DNA of 64,000 bases, from assembly GCA_964602845.1 (NCBI GenBank), contig CAZRSW010000009.1:4154-68153 (forward strand), written 5' to 3'. Positions 26,607 to 36,066 of this stretch are shown here, piece by piece. The translations under genes and the position numbers were made by a program. The notes below the pieces were generated by a model that searched no databases, had not been told where the DNA came from, and saw only the letters and a program-made list of their open reading frames with translations. The DNA comes from CAZRSW01 sp964602845. GTDB lineage: Bacteria > Chloroflexota > Dehalococcoidia > Lucifugimonadales > UBA826. Each line of letters begins with the position of its first letter. Within the stretch, counting starts at the first letter, position 1.

Positions 26607-27267
26607 CAAAAGGATAAGAATCTTCCCATCAATTTTGACTGCGGATTTCTCTCGACTTGGGGAGGAAATAATCGCTATTGAAAATGCTGGAGCAGATGGA
26701 GTGCATTTGGACATTATGGATGGGCAATTTGTTGAGCCTATCACCTTTGGAGGGCTAATCGTTGAATGTGTGGCGCAGATAACGGATCTTCCCATTGAGA
26801 TACATTTAATGGTCAAGGAACCTAAGCGGTATTTTAGTGACCTTGTGATGACAGGGTCTAGTACGATTATTGTGCATCTTGAGGCTTGTAATTCGCTTGG
26901 AGAGGTTATCCATGCATTGGATCAATTCGATGTGATGAAGGCCGTCGCAGTAAACCCGTCGACGCCAATAGGATCCCTTGAACCATTTTTAGATAAAATA
27001 GATCAAGCCCTCGTCATGTCTGTGGAGCCTGGCTACGGGGGGCAAGAATTCCTCGATGGAAGCTTGGGGAAAGTTGCAGAATTGAGAGATATTATACAAA
27101 GGAATTCCCTGGATATTGATATCGAAGTCGATGGTGGTATTAATGTCGAGACGGCGCCCCTCGCAGTAGGTGCAGGCGCCGATATGTTGGTCGCCGGGAG
27201 TGCGGTATTTAACCGGAAATTTAGTGTTTGCCATTCCATGCAACTATTGAGGGATACGGTTAGATAA
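26599..27267 (+). CDS. rpe: Ribulose-phosphate 3-epimerase
   Basis: A TIM-barrel enzyme of about 222 residues interconverting ribulose-5-phosphate and xylulose-5-phosphate. I start at the ATG at 26599, which gives MSNKRIRIFPSILTADFSRL, as in family members; earlier in-frame starts lie within argH. Metal and catalytic residues appear in HLDIMDGQFV, EIHLMVKEP, SVEPGYGGQEF and IEVDGGINVE. The stop lies four bases before tsaD. It serves the pentose phosphate pathway. Confidence 0.95.
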   Translation: MSNKRIRIFPSILTADFSRLGEEIIAIENAGADGVHLDIMDGQFVEPITFGGLIVECVAQITDLPIEIHLMVKEPKRYFSDLVMTGSSTIIVHLEACNSLGEVIHALDQFDVMKAVAVNPSTPIGSLEPFLDKIDQALVMSVEPGYGGQEFLDGSLGKVAELRDIIQRNSLDIDIEVDGGINVETAPLAVGAGADMLVAGSAVFNRKFSVCHSMQLLRDTVR

Positions 27268-27271
27268 GGAT

Positions 27272-28330
27272 ATGAGAAATACTCCAAAAGTATTGGGTAT
27301 AGAGACTTCCTGTGATGATACTGCTGTGGCGGTTGTTTCTGGTGGTTCCGTGGTACTATCAAACGTGGTGGCGTCGCAATCGGATATGCATTTTCAATAT
27401 GGAGGCATAGTCCCAGAAATTGCTTCGCGTGAACATTTCCAGGCTATAGTAACTGTTGTAGATCGAGCATTACACGATGCTGAGATTAAATCCGGTGATA
27501 TTGATGCCATAGCTGTTACAAATGGTCCAGGTCTTGCGGGGGCTCTTCTTGTAGGTGTGAATGCTGCCAAAGGTTTCGCTCTTGCCTGGGATAAACCGGT
27601 GATTGGTATTAATCATTTGGAGGGGCATATTTATTCTTCATGGCTTGAAGGAATGAATCCGGAAGATCAGGCGGGATTTCCCCTGGTTTGCTTGATAGCA
27701 TCAGGTGGGCACACGGATTTATACCTCATGAAAGATCATGGTGTGTATTGTACGATAGGACGGACAAGAGATGACGCTGCGGGTGAGGCTTTCGATAAGG
27801 CTGCCCGTGTGTTGGGTCTGGGTTTTCCTGGCGGGCCAGAGATTGAAGACCAAGCTCAACATGTATCTGAATCTAGGATTTCGTTGCCGCGTCCTAGTAT
27901 AAAAGGATCGCTTGATTTTAGTTTCAGTGGATTAAAGTCAGCGTTTGTTAGAGCCGCTGAGGAAGCAGAATTCTTTCCTGAAAAAAGGATTGGTAGACCT
28001 ACTAAACAGGAGATTTATGAGTTTGCTCATGAATTTCAAGAGGCGGTTGTGGATTGTCTGGTTCGTAGCTCAATTGCGGCTGTAAACTCCTATGGCGCCA
28101 AAGGTATCATCTTGGGAGGAGGAGTGGCAGCGAATTCACGCCTTAGGGCTAAGATTGCAGAAATCTGCCCAGTGCCTATGTTTGTGCCACGACCAGGGTT
28201 ATGTACTGATAATGGAGCTATGATAGGATCCGCGGGATATTTCCATACCATCAGAGGAATAACCACTGAATGGGATATGGATGTAGTTCCGAATCTAAAG
28301 TTGGCGGCCAATATTTCTATCGAGGTATGA
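27272..28330 (+). CDS. tsaD: tRNA N6-threonylcarbamoyladenosine transferase TsaD
   Basis: A 352-residue ASKHA-fold protein that transfers threonylcarbamoyl to A37 of ANN-decoding tRNAs, working with TsaB and TsaE. Landmarks are LGIETSCDDTAVAVV at the N-terminus, the metal-binding HLEGH near residue 112, LIASGGHTDLYLM, and the nucleotide-binding ILGGGVAANSRLR. It ends with the usual CTDNGAMIGSAGY block. It is the last gene of the argH-rpe-tsaD run and its 3' end overlaps the convergent gene by 14 bases. Confidence 0.96.
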   Translation: MRNTPKVLGIETSCDDTAVAVVSGGSVVLSNVVASQSDMHFQYGGIVPEIASREHFQAIVTVVDRALHDAEIKSGDIDAIAVTNGPGLAGALLVGVNAAKGFALAWDKPVIGINHLEGHIYSSWLEGMNPEDQAGFPLVCLIASGGHTDLYLMKDHGVYCTIGRTRDDAAGEAFDKAARVLGLGFPGGPEIEDQAQHVSESRISLPRPSIKGSLDFSFSGLKSAFVRAAEEAEFFPEKRIGRPTKQEIYEFAHEFQEAVVDCLVRSSIAAVNSYGAKGIILGGGVAANSRLRAKIAEICPVPMFVPRPGLCTDNGAMIGSAGYFHTIRGITTEWDMDVVPNLKLAANISIEV

Positions 28331-28814
28331 AGGTCCTTTCGTTATTTTCGGAATTGGTCCTGAGAAGTGATTTTCTTGAGCCGATAACCTCTCCTATGTC
28401 ACGGACCAGTTCAATAGGTGTATCAGTGATGATGTGGAAAGCAAGATTGTTATCTTGGGTTTTTATCACTAAGGACGGTTTGCTGGGGCTGGAATAGTGA
28501 TCATAGATAAGGTAGACCGTCATCAAGGTAGTGATTACAACAGCCGGTATACGAAGGTATAAGGCATCTAACATAAAATAGAGAGATATAGTCACAATAA
28601 CTGCTAAAAAGATCCATGAAAAAGCTGCGACTGATCTCGAACGGTGGTGTTCATAATGGACGGACTGAATAGTATCAAACATCACGACACCCAACTCCAA
28701 GGAATTTCCTTCCATTTTCCTATATTCGATGTGGGATTCATGAAAGGAGACATGCTCATCTTCTGAGGTAATAATATTTTTCAGTGACAACTGATATGGA
28801 CTGACGTTTGACAA
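28317..28814 (-). CDS. Membrane protein of unknown function
   Basis: A 165-residue protein with a soluble beta-rich N-terminal part (1-60), two hydrophobic helices (about 64-85 and 90-108, AVIVTISLYFMLDAL and IPAVVITTLMTVYL), and a second beta-rich part ending at the C-terminus (SLVIKTQDNNLAFHIIT). The layout resembles bacterial proteins with a split PH-like domain around a membrane hairpin, but I do not recognise a named family. The gene is monocistronic and converges on tsaD. Confidence 0.55.
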   Translation of the reverse strand: MSNVSPYQLSLKNIITSEDEHVSFHESHIEYRKMEGNSLELGVVMFDTIQSVHYEHHRSRSVAAFSWIFLAVIVTISLYFMLDALYLRIPAVVITTLMTVYLIYDHYSSPSKPSLVIKTQDNNLAFHIITDTPIELVRDIGEVIGSRKSLLRTNSENNERTFIPR

Positions 28815-28984
28815 GTTGATACTTCTCTGTAGATTTATTTACAATGTTTGATCCGCCTCTAGGTGCGTGAATCCACAATGGTTATTGTAGCAGTTTGAGT
28901 TGATTTAATATTGATGTTAGGGTAGTTTTGTGTGTTTATTTTGGGAGTTTATGGGGATATGTTTAAACGGAATATGAGACTCTA

Positions 28985-30064
28985 ATGGAAAGACCTATCT
29001 ACAAAGATATAGGGACTGACATACTACAATTAGATACACCAAGTTTGTTCGTAGATTTAGATGCATTGTCGAACAATTTAACAAATGCCAATGATTATTT
29101 TCTGGGAACGAACAAGAAATTGTGCCCAAGTGTGTCAGAGCATGGTGTCCCTGCAATAGCAAACATGCAGACTTCGGAGAATATGACTTCATCAGAAATA
29201 TACGTAGATACCTTTTCTCAGGGTAAGCATTTTTCTCAAAACGGTTTTACGAAGATTCTGATTGGAGCAAGCCCGACTGTCCCTAAAAGGTTGCAGTACA
29301 TACCTGACCTGTGTACGAACTCAGAGATAACCGTGCTTGTAAGGGAGATGGGGGCGATCTCAGATATAGCCGACGTATTAGGGGATGGGTTGAGTTCTTT
29401 ATCTGTCTTAATCCCCATCACGTTGTCGTCGGATATATGGGGCCTCAGGGTTGGGGATGAATGTGCGAGATTGGCTGAGCAGATTGGGAATTGTAAATGG
29501 TTGAACTTCCGTGGATATTTTCTGGATTTGGATCAATTGGGCATAACGGACAAAATCGATTATCGCGATGAAATCAACGGGTTAAAGGAGATTCTTTCTC
29601 ACTTGGAATCTATAGGGCGTGAAATCGTTGTGAAAAGTAGAGATATAGAACAAATCTTAATGGAGACTCCCTATAGATTCACGTCAGTGACAGGTTTGTA
29701 TCCATTCAGTCAGAGGGTGGTTAAAGGTGACTCTGATACGGTGACTTGCGGCATCGTATCCACTGTAATGAGTGTTCCTGAGAAAGGCAGAGCATACTTA
29801 GATTGTGGTCAGAAAGCTATTTCCATTGATAAAGGTTTGCCGACAGTTGCCGGTCTGGGCGCCTCGTATATAGAAGCAATGAGTGCAGAGCATGGTTACT
29901 TAGTTAGTGATAGGGATCTACCGGACATAGAACTAGGGCAAAGAGTGGTTTTGTTGCCGTCGGATATTGGGGGTGCTTTTAATGTTCATGATCTTGTATA
30001 TATGATGGAAAGTAAGATGTTGCGCTCTGTTTGGGAAATTAGTAGTCGGGGTCATTTCAGTTGA
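28985..30064 (+). CDS. Alanine racemase/D-serine dehydratase-fold protein lacking the PLP lysine
   Basis: A 359-residue protein that aligns along its length with its downstream neighbour (LDTPSLFVDLDALSNNL at the start, NVHD and ending VWEISSRGHFS). In the family the block after the first strand carries the Schiff-base Lys; here it reads LCPSVSEHG, with Ser at that position. The C-terminal zinc pair, usually HxC, is DxG (PSDIGGAFNVHD). It is therefore unlikely to be a normal PLP enzyme and may be a partner of, or a diverging duplicate of, the next gene. The frame is intact over its full length, so it is not an obvious pseudogene. Confidence 0.75.
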   Translation: MERPIYKDIGTDILQLDTPSLFVDLDALSNNLTNANDYFLGTNKKLCPSVSEHGVPAIANMQTSENMTSSEIYVDTFSQGKHFSQNGFTKILIGASPTVPKRLQYIPDLCTNSEITVLVREMGAISDIADVLGDGLSSLSVLIPITLSSDIWGLRVGDECARLAEQIGNCKWLNFRGYFLDLDQLGITDKIDYRDEINGLKEILSHLESIGREIVVKSRDIEQILMETPYRFTSVTGLYPFSQRVVKGDSDTVTCGIVSTVMSVPEKGRAYLDCGQKAISIDKGLPTVAGLGASYIEAMSAEHGYLVSDRDLPDIELGQRVVLLPSDIGGAFNVHDLVYMMESKMLRSVWEISSRGHFS

Positions 30065-30083
30065 CAGGAGCGTTTATGAAAAG

Positions 30084-31190
30084 GTGCGGAGTGTGATTGT
30101 AAATAGGCCGACGGCGGGAATGCAACTGAATGACCTTGAGACACCCTGTTTGGTGGTGGATTTGGATGCTTTAGATAATAACTACAATTTCATTGGTGAT
30201 ATATACAAAGATACATCGTGCAAAATGCGACAGCATGCCAAAAATGTTAAAAGCCCGATTTTATTGCAGAGACAATTTGATGCGGGTGGCACCAACAACG
30301 GCGTTTGTGTGGCGAAAGTTTCTGAAGCGGAGGTAATGTTGGAAGGTGGAATCAAAGACATTCTTATCACCAGTGAAATTGTTGGTGAAGGCAAAGTCGA
30401 CAGATTGGCGCATCTAGCAGAGTTGGGAAACATCAAAGTATGTGTTGACAACGCTGAGAATCTCCGTTCGTTGTCAAGGGCTGCGAAAAACGCTTCAACA
30501 GTTATTGGAGTTCTTATAGAGGTGGATACTTCCATGAGGAGGGCTGGGGTTAGAAGTCCGGAGGAAGGAGTGGCTTTGGCGAAATTGGCAATTTCATTAC
30601 CTGGTATCACTTTTATGGGGATTATGAGTCATCAAAGTATTACCGGATATCCAGATAGAGAGACTCGTTTTACGGAAGGCACTCGATATATAAAGAAATG
30701 CCTTAGGGTGAAGCATGCCATTGAGCGAGAGGGGATTGATGTCGATATAGTTTCCTCGGGTGAGACTTTTACCATTGATGTGGCGGTTGATATACCTGAA
30801 GTGACAGAAGTGGAAGGCGGCACGTATGCCTTAATGGGTTTTAACGAATTGTATATGGATCATTTTAGAGTCGCCGTCAAAGTGTTGACATCAGTCATAG
30901 AGGTCGATGATTCCTTTGCTTACATCGATGCCGGTATACGTTGCCTTGGAGCGCCTCTGGGTCGGACGCCGAGAGTAGAAAACAGGGCAAACATAAAGTT
31001 TGAAAAAATGTTTGATTACGGGAGCATATTAATTTTCGAAGGAGATACGATATTAGGAATCGGGGACAAACTGTTACTTGAAAGTTCTCAGCAGGATGTT
31101 CTGGTCAATCGATGGGATCATTTTATTGCGATACGTGATGGTGTTGTTAGAGCGGTTTGGGATATAGCTGCTCGAGGGTGTCACCATTGA
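30084..31190 (+). CDS. PLP-dependent fold-type III enzyme (D-serine dehydratase/D-threonine aldolase-like)
   Basis: A 368-residue enzyme with the N-terminal alanine-racemase barrel: LETPCLVVDLDALDNNY, then MRQHAKNVKSP with the expected PLP Lys, then VCVAKVSEAEVMLEGG and ILITSEIVGEGK. A C-terminal beta domain follows. The zinc-ligand pair of D-serine dehydratases is not conserved (QxD in place of HxC), so the reaction may be an aldolase or another dehydratase. The GTG start at 30084 is preceded by CAGGAG. It is 19 bases after the degenerate paralogue, probably in one operon. Confidence 0.85.
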   Translation: MRSVIVNRPTAGMQLNDLETPCLVVDLDALDNNYNFIGDIYKDTSCKMRQHAKNVKSPILLQRQFDAGGTNNGVCVAKVSEAEVMLEGGIKDILITSEIVGEGKVDRLAHLAELGNIKVCVDNAENLRSLSRAAKNASTVIGVLIEVDTSMRRAGVRSPEEGVALAKLAISLPGITFMGIMSHQSITGYPDRETRFTEGTRYIKKCLRVKHAIEREGIDVDIVSSGETFTIDVAVDIPEVTEVEGGTYALMGFNELYMDHFRVAVKVLTSVIEVDDSFAYIDAGIRCLGAPLGRTPRVENRANIKFEKMFDYGSILIFEGDTILGIGDKLLLESSQQDVLVNRWDHFIAIRDGVVRAVWDIAARGCHH

Positions 31191-31212
31191 CTCACGTATT
31201 TTTGCTTTTGAT

Positions 31213-31827
31213 ATGACACTGAGGAAATGGCTTTTCGCTGAATGCTATGATAGGTTGAATGGTATTGTCGAAAAACATGTAATCCCTCATAGATGGGAGA
31301 CTGCTGGGCGGTGTTTTGGTGACGTGCTGGAGATAGGTGCGGGGACGGGGGCAAATTTACCTTACCTATCCAGTGTTTCCTCTGTAACACTGTGCGAGCC
31401 AGACAGGTATATGCGTAAAAAACTAACGACCCGTTTGGCATCGGAGCCGCAGGCATTCAGGATTTTGAACTCACCGGGTGAAGGGATAGCCTTGCCTGAT
31501 GAATCATTTGACAGTGTATTGACCACGTTAACTTTGTGCATGGTAAATGATGTAGATGAGGTGCTTAGGCAGATCTATCGACTCCTGAGGCCAGGTGGGA
31601 AATTCTTTTTCTACGAACATGTATTATCTAAACATCCATTTCCAGTCACCTGTCAAAACTTATTCAATCCAATCTGGAAATGGTCTACTACGGGATGTAA
31701 CTTGAATAGAGATTTGCGAGGATCAATCGAAAGCCTGCCGTTTAGCGGGATTAATCTAAAAGAATTTACTTTTTATATTGGCCCAATGCTCAAACTACCT
31801 AATATCATAGGATATGCCACCAAATGA
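31213..31827 (+). CDS. Class I SAM-dependent methyltransferase
   Basis: A 204-residue methyltransferase. SAM motif I is VLEIGAGTGANLPYL (about residue 38), the motif II acidic residue is in VTLCEPDRYM, and the later FDSVLTTLTLCMV and RLLRPGGKFFFYEHV are the usual Methyltransf_11 blocks. The tail (TTGCNLNRDLRGSIESL) resembles METTL7/UbiE-like small-molecule methyltransferases, though I cannot fix a substrate. It starts 22 bases after the fold-type III gene and overlaps the NUDIX gene by four bases. Confidence 0.88.
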   Translation: MTLRKWLFAECYDRLNGIVEKHVIPHRWETAGRCFGDVLEIGAGTGANLPYLSSVSSVTLCEPDRYMRKKLTTRLASEPQAFRILNSPGEGIALPDESFDSVLTTLTLCMVNDVDEVLRQIYRLLRPGGKFFFYEHVLSKHPFPVTCQNLFNPIWKWSTTGCNLNRDLRGSIESLPFSGINLKEFTFYIGPMLKLPNIIGYATK

Positions 31828-32315
31828 AAAGCCAAGAGGTACTTCAATACGGGAAAGATATTTTGGATTGCACCGGCGAACCCATCCTTAGACTTCCAGA
31901 TGTAGTACGGGCCTCGGCTTCAGCGGTGATATTTGACGGCTTGGGTCAGGTGTTGTTACAGAAAAGATCGGATAATGCTTGGTGGGGATTACCCGGAGGG
32001 GCCATGGACCCAGGGGAATCATTTGACGACTGCGTCGTCCGTGAAGTTCTCGAAGAAACGGGACTTTTGGTAGAAATCAATTCACATGTCAAGACGTATT
32101 CAGATCCGAGGGATTATACATGTATTGTGTATCCGGATGGCAATCTTGTTCAATATGTGACGGCATTGTATATATGCGTAAAGCTTAGTGGATATTTGAA
32201 ATTGTCGGAGGAAAGTACTGATATAGGTTATTTCCCCACCCATAATTTCCCCCCAAAAACCCTATGTTCTACTTATCTTCGGGTTCAGGATGCGACGAAT
32301 CATCTATCCGATTAA
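31824..32315 (+). CDS. NUDIX hydrolase
   Basis: A 163-residue protein with a canonical Nudix box GAMDPGESFDDCVVREVLEE (Gx5Ex7REVLEExGL, residues about 55-77), which binds the Mg2+ that cleaves nucleoside diphosphate-X bonds. An N-terminal strand pair (ASAVIFDGLGQVLLQKR) precedes it. The family ranges from 8-oxo-dGTP clean-up to NADH or ADP-sugar hydrolysis. Its stop lies 15 bases before the TPR gene. Confidence 0.92.
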   Translation: MKSQEVLQYGKDILDCTGEPILRLPDVVRASASAVIFDGLGQVLLQKRSDNAWWGLPGGAMDPGESFDDCVVREVLEETGLLVEINSHVKTYSDPRDYTCIVYPDGNLVQYVTALYICVKLSGYLKLSEESTDIGYFPTHNFPPKTLCSTYLRVQDATNHLSD

Positions 32316-32330
32316 ATTGAGGACGGAGTT

Positions 32331-32852
32331 ATGGCTTTGAACTGGAATAATGATCCTAATTTGAGCGACATGAGCGACAGGGACTACCTTACAGATATTA
32401 TCCATTCGCTGACGGGAAAGATTTCTGATGATCCACAAACCTCCTCGAATTATTTCCTCAGGGGTAATGCTTATCTCGATTCTGGTAGGTATGAGGAAGG
32501 CATAATAGATTTTAGTAAGGTAATCGATTTGTGTCCCACGGACTCAGTAGCTCTAAATAATCGGGGCATATGTTATAGGTTGTTGAAAAACACGAAAAAG
32601 GCCATAAGTGATTTTACTCATGCGATATCGTTGAACCCACATTACAGAGATGCTTATAACAACCGAGGGCAATCCTATAGCGATCTGGGAGAATTTGATT
32701 TGGCAATAGACGACTATAGCAGAGCTATAGATTTGGACTCCAGATATTGGTTTGCCTTTAATAATAGAGCTATTGCTTTGTGGGAAGTTGGTAGAAAAGA
32801 TGAAGCGCTTTTAGACTATGAAATAGTCAGCAAAATTTTTGAATCGGAATGA
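32331..32852 (+). CDS. Tetratricopeptide repeat protein
   Basis: A 173-residue soluble protein with at least three consecutive 34-residue TPR units (about 40-73, 74-107 and 108-141). Each carries the W/Y-G-Y-A-F-A-P-type pattern; ALNNRGICYRLLKNTKKAI and AYNNRGQSYSDLGEFDLAI are clear. No export signal or other domain is visible. TPRs mediate protein contact; the partner is unknown. It is probably the last gene of the run that begins at 28985. Confidence 0.85.
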   Translation: MALNWNNDPNLSDMSDRDYLTDIIHSLTGKISDDPQTSSNYFLRGNAYLDSGRYEEGIIDFSKVIDLCPTDSVALNNRGICYRLLKNTKKAISDFTHAISLNPHYRDAYNNRGQSYSDLGEFDLAIDDYSRAIDLDSRYWFAFNNRAIALWEVGRKDEALLDYEIVSKIFESE

Positions 32853-32982
32853 AACTCCTGATCTTTGGAACGGGAATATAGTTAGAATGTACCTGTGTTT
32901 AGTAACGAAACGTAAGGGTGAAGTATTCTTCAAGACTAACGTCGGTATTCATGGGATGACACATATGTGGAGTGTAGATAAA

Positions 32983-33978
32983 TTACAGGTTATCTGACAG
33001 ATAAATACCATTGGATGCTGCAGCTTGTAGCGCGATCTCTGCCTTTATCACGGGAGGGCCTTCCTTTGTTAAGGTGAGGTTTGCAGTGTCCCCAACCCTT
33101 ACTATGATGGAACGTTCCCCGTCCAGTGCAATTGTGCATGGCTTGTGCCGTACTTCAAGCGTCTCAAGCATGTTCATTCGGTTGACATATTTCACGTGGA
33201 CTCGTTCTAATTCCCCTGGGATTACCGGTGCGAGCACATATCTATCGTTATAATCCTCTGATAATCCTATGTGTAGCCCGCTTTCATCGGTAGTTGATAT
33301 AGGGTCGATCAATCCCCCGATGGAAGAAAGACCGATACTGTGAGGACTTGCAATAGCAAGGTATAGCTCTCGAACTGATGCGATGTTCCATATAGCCCGT
33401 GATCCTACGAATCTTTCTGAAGAAATTGCCACGTCTACAAGAGCTACATCACACGGGGCATCATTCTTATCGACGACGATTTTCTTGGCCTTATACGTGC
33501 ATAATTTGGCTGACACTTTATTACTGGCTATACAACCGGCGGCCATTCCAGCCAAAGTGCCTTCAAGAGCCGTGGGAAACACGTTATTAGTTCCGGTTGA
33601 TAGTGGCATCAATGGTATTTCACAAGTTCCCAGCGCGACAGCACGATTAGTACCGTCACCTCCTAAAGTTATAATAACTTTGGCACCTTGTTTAGCCATC
33701 AGGTTAGCTGAGTTAACTGTGTCGGTTTCATTGTTCAAGATTGGAATGTCAAGGTAAGACATCTCTACATCTGTGTTTGAAAGTAGAGCAGCGTTGCGCA
33801 GCAGCTGACCTGAATCTGGCATTCCAAGTATTTTGGACACGCCGCTTGCCGTTAAGCCGTTTATTACTCTGGCCAAGATGTTAATTTTTTCCTGGTTTGA
33901 GACAAAGCGGCTTTGGGAAACAAGACGACGGATGTCTTTACCCGCAGATGGATTTGCTATTATACCGACTGTAGACAC
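32983..33978 (-). CDS. NAD-kinase-like ATP-binding protein (COG3199/AcoX type)
   Basis: About 331 residues from the GTG at 33978. That start is preferred because the fold begins at once (VGIIANPSAGKDIRRLV) and a TATAAT lies just upstream at 34000-34005, inside the alternative longer frame starting at 34035. The diacylglycerol/NAD kinase nucleotide-binding motif is ITLGGDGTNRAVA (about residue 115), followed by PLMPLSTGTNNVF. COG3199 members are predicted polyphosphate/ATP-dependent NAD kinases, and AcoX is linked to acetoin breakdown. No aco genes are near, so the exact role is open. Confidence 0.82.
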   Translation of the reverse strand: MSTVGIIANPSAGKDIRRLVSQSRFVSNQEKINILARVINGLTASGVSKILGMPDSGQLLRNAALLSNTDVEMSYLDIPILNNETDTVNSANLMAKQGAKVIITLGGDGTNRAVALGTCEIPLMPLSTGTNNVFPTALEGTLAGMAAGCIASNKVSAKLCTYKAKKIVVDKNDAPCDVALVDVAISSERFVGSRAIWNIASVRELYLAIASPHSIGLSSIGGLIDPISTTDESGLHIGLSEDYNDRYVLAPVIPGELERVHVKYVNRMNMLETLEVRHKPCTIALDGERSIIVRVGDTANLTLTKEGPPVIKAEIALQAAASNGIYLSDNL

Positions 33979-34095
33979 GATGTAAAAATAAACTGCCTGA
34001 TTATAATATATGTCATTATAACGGTATTCTTGCAAAATAGATCGACTATAGGCATTTAAATTTGAAATATGCCGGACTGGTTTGGGTGAAGACTG

Positions 34096-34773
34096 ATGGT
34101 TATAGACGGTAATGATGGGATGAAATTGGTTAAGGATGTATCAGACGCTCTTTTTGATGTTTATGGAGAGATTGTCTGGGTTCCCAGGTATAACGCTATT
34201 GAGGAATTAGTTTATACAATTCTTTCTCAGCATACATCTGATATTAATTCCGAGAGAGCTTTCCGGACTTTGATGGAAGTATATGGTGACGTGGGAATGA
34301 TAGCGGACGCTGACGTATCAGATATAGAGAAGGCTATTGAAAAAGGTGGTTTGGCTAAACAGAAAGCACCCAGGATAAAGAACGTATTAAATCAAATCAG
34401 AAAGGAAATCGGGTCCTTCGATCTGTCTTTTCTTGCAGAAATGCCATTATCGGAATCTAAAGCCTGGTTGACTCGTTTACATGGAGTTGGCCCAAAAACT
34501 GCGGCGATAATTTTATGTTTCTCTTTTGGACTGCCTGCTATGCCTGTTGATACACACATTTACCGCGTTTCTCAGAGAATTGGGTTGATAGCTAAGGAAG
34601 TCTCTGCTGAGGCCGCGCACGATTTATTGGAAACTATCATTCCACCTGAGGAAATATTTCAGTTTCACATGTTTTTGATAAAACATGGTAGGGATACTTG
34701 TAAGGCGAGAAAGCCTAGGTGCGCGTCTTGTTGTTTGAAAGGGGCATGTCCGTCGGCTGGATCATTTGGGTAA
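34096..34773 (+). CDS. nth: Endonuclease III-like HhH-GPD DNA glycosylase
   Basis: A 225-residue bifunctional glycosylase/AP lyase for oxidised pyrimidines. The helix-hairpin-helix is LHGVGPKTAAIILCF with the catalytic Lys, the catalytic Asp is in MPVDTHIYRVSQRIG, and the C-terminal four-cysteine cluster loop (CKARKPRCASC with a final Cys in KGACPS) binds 4Fe-4S. The region between motifs is close to the MutY/EndoIII family with the EndoIII length. It lies alone, just upstream of argC. Confidence 0.9.
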   Translation: MVIDGNDGMKLVKDVSDALFDVYGEIVWVPRYNAIEELVYTILSQHTSDINSERAFRTLMEVYGDVGMIADADVSDIEKAIEKGGLAKQKAPRIKNVLNQIRKEIGSFDLSFLAEMPLSESKAWLTRLHGVGPKTAAIILCFSFGLPAMPVDTHIYRVSQRIGLIAKEVSAEAAHDLLETIIPPEEIFQFHMFLIKHGRDTCKARKPRCASCCLKGACPSAGSFG

Positions 34774-34850
34774 CTATAAACAGCCTAGTATGATGTTTTG
34801 CATATTATACTATTGATTAGTTTATTTAGAACCGCAGAAGAGAGGATAAT

Positions 34851-35882
34851 ATGAAAGTTGGGATTCTAAATGTTACCGGTTACGCTGGGGCTGAGCTTGC
34901 GCGGATTTTGGCCAGGCATAGCGAAGTGGAAATTAGTTGTGTAACTGGAAGGAGCTCCGCTGGGAAGAATTTAGGGGAGATATTTCCTCACTTATCTTCT
35001 CTGGATCTAACGATCATGCCTGAGTTAGATGGTAGTCTGGACTTCGTTTTTTCCGCTCTACCTCATGCGGCAAGCGCGGCGGCTTTGGTTGACTTACTAA
35101 GTGATGGGATAAAGGCAGTTGATATTAGTGCCGATTTTAGGCTTCGAGATGTTCACACCTATGAGAAATGGTATGGGGTTGAGCATTTCTGCCCTAAATA
35201 TATAGAGAAGAGTGTATACGGGTTGACTGAGATCTACAGAGAAGATATAGCCGAAACGCAGTTGGTAGCGAACCCGGGTTGTTATCCCACAGCGAGTATT
35301 TTGGGATTGGCACCGGTAATTTCTGAAAATCTTATAGAACCTGAAGTTATCGTGGATGCTAAATCTGGGGTTTCGGGTGCTGGTAGGGGATTGTCATTGA
35401 AGACTCATTATTCGGAGGTCAATGAGAGTGTAAGTGCATATGGCCTTGACGGTCATCGACATATGCCGGAAATCGCGCAGGAATTGTCAGTATTAGGAAA
35501 CTATGAAGTGAATTTAACATTTGTGCCCCATCTCATACCGATGGTTAGAGGAATTCTAGCTACGTCGTATGGGTTTTTGAAGGAGGATGTATTTTTGGGT
35601 AGTGATGACATAAATGAAAGTCTTCATCACCTGTATGAAGACTTTTTTAAGGACGATGCATTTGTAAAAATTGTTGACACGCCCCCAGCGACAAAACAGA
35701 CATTGGGCAATAACAACTGTCTTATCTATCCCACGGTCGATATTTCCCATAGAAGGTTGGTTGTTGTGAGCTGTTTGGACAATCTTGTGAAGGGTGCCGC
35801 CGGGCAGGCGGTGCAAAACATGAATGTTATGAACCAATTCCCGGAAGATTTAGGTATTAGCCAATTGGCGATTTATCCGTAA
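34851..35882 (+). CDS. argC: N-acetyl-gamma-glutamyl-phosphate reductase
   Basis: A 343-residue NADP-dependent reductase, step three of arginine synthesis. The Rossmann motif is VGILNVTGYAGAELARIL, in which the usual GxxGxxG is VTGYAGAE. The catalytic Cys is in VANPGCYPTASILG (about residue 145), followed by SGVSGAGRGL. It starts after GAGAGGATA with ATG at 34851. The argB, argJ and argD genes are not in this window, so the pathway is dispersed. Confidence 0.96.
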   Translation: MKVGILNVTGYAGAELARILARHSEVEISCVTGRSSAGKNLGEIFPHLSSLDLTIMPELDGSLDFVFSALPHAASAAALVDLLSDGIKAVDISADFRLRDVHTYEKWYGVEHFCPKYIEKSVYGLTEIYREDIAETQLVANPGCYPTASILGLAPVISENLIEPEVIVDAKSGVSGAGRGLSLKTHYSEVNESVSAYGLDGHRHMPEIAQELSVLGNYEVNLTFVPHLIPMVRGILATSYGFLKEDVFLGSDDINESLHHLYEDFFKDDAFVKIVDTPPATKQTLGNNNCLIYPTVDISHRRLVVVSCLDNLVKGAAGQAVQNMNVMNQFPEDLGISQLAIYP

Positions 35883-35980
35883 GAATACGAGCAAAAAAAG
35901 AAACAAATTGATTGCGGGATATGTGTTTGAACACGTAAAATGTGTAAGTTGTTCTTTTTGTGTTAGTTCATATGTAAATT

Positions 35981-36056
35981 GGCCCCATCGTCTAGCGGTC
36001 TAGGACGTCGGCCTTTCAAGCCGGAAACACGGGTTCGATTCCCGTTGGGGTCACCA
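35981..36056 (+). tRNA. tRNA-Glu (anticodon UUC)
   Basis: A 76-nt tRNA with acceptor stem GGCCCCA/TGGGGTC and a D-loop AGCGGTCTAGG. Anticodon stem GGCC..GGCC flanks loop CTTTCAA (anticodon TTC), and the T-arm CGGGTTCGATTCCCG is intact. The 3' CCA is encoded at 36054-36056. It ends ten bases before the scaffold gap. Confidence 0.96.
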
Positions 36057-36066
36057 TTGCATTTCC

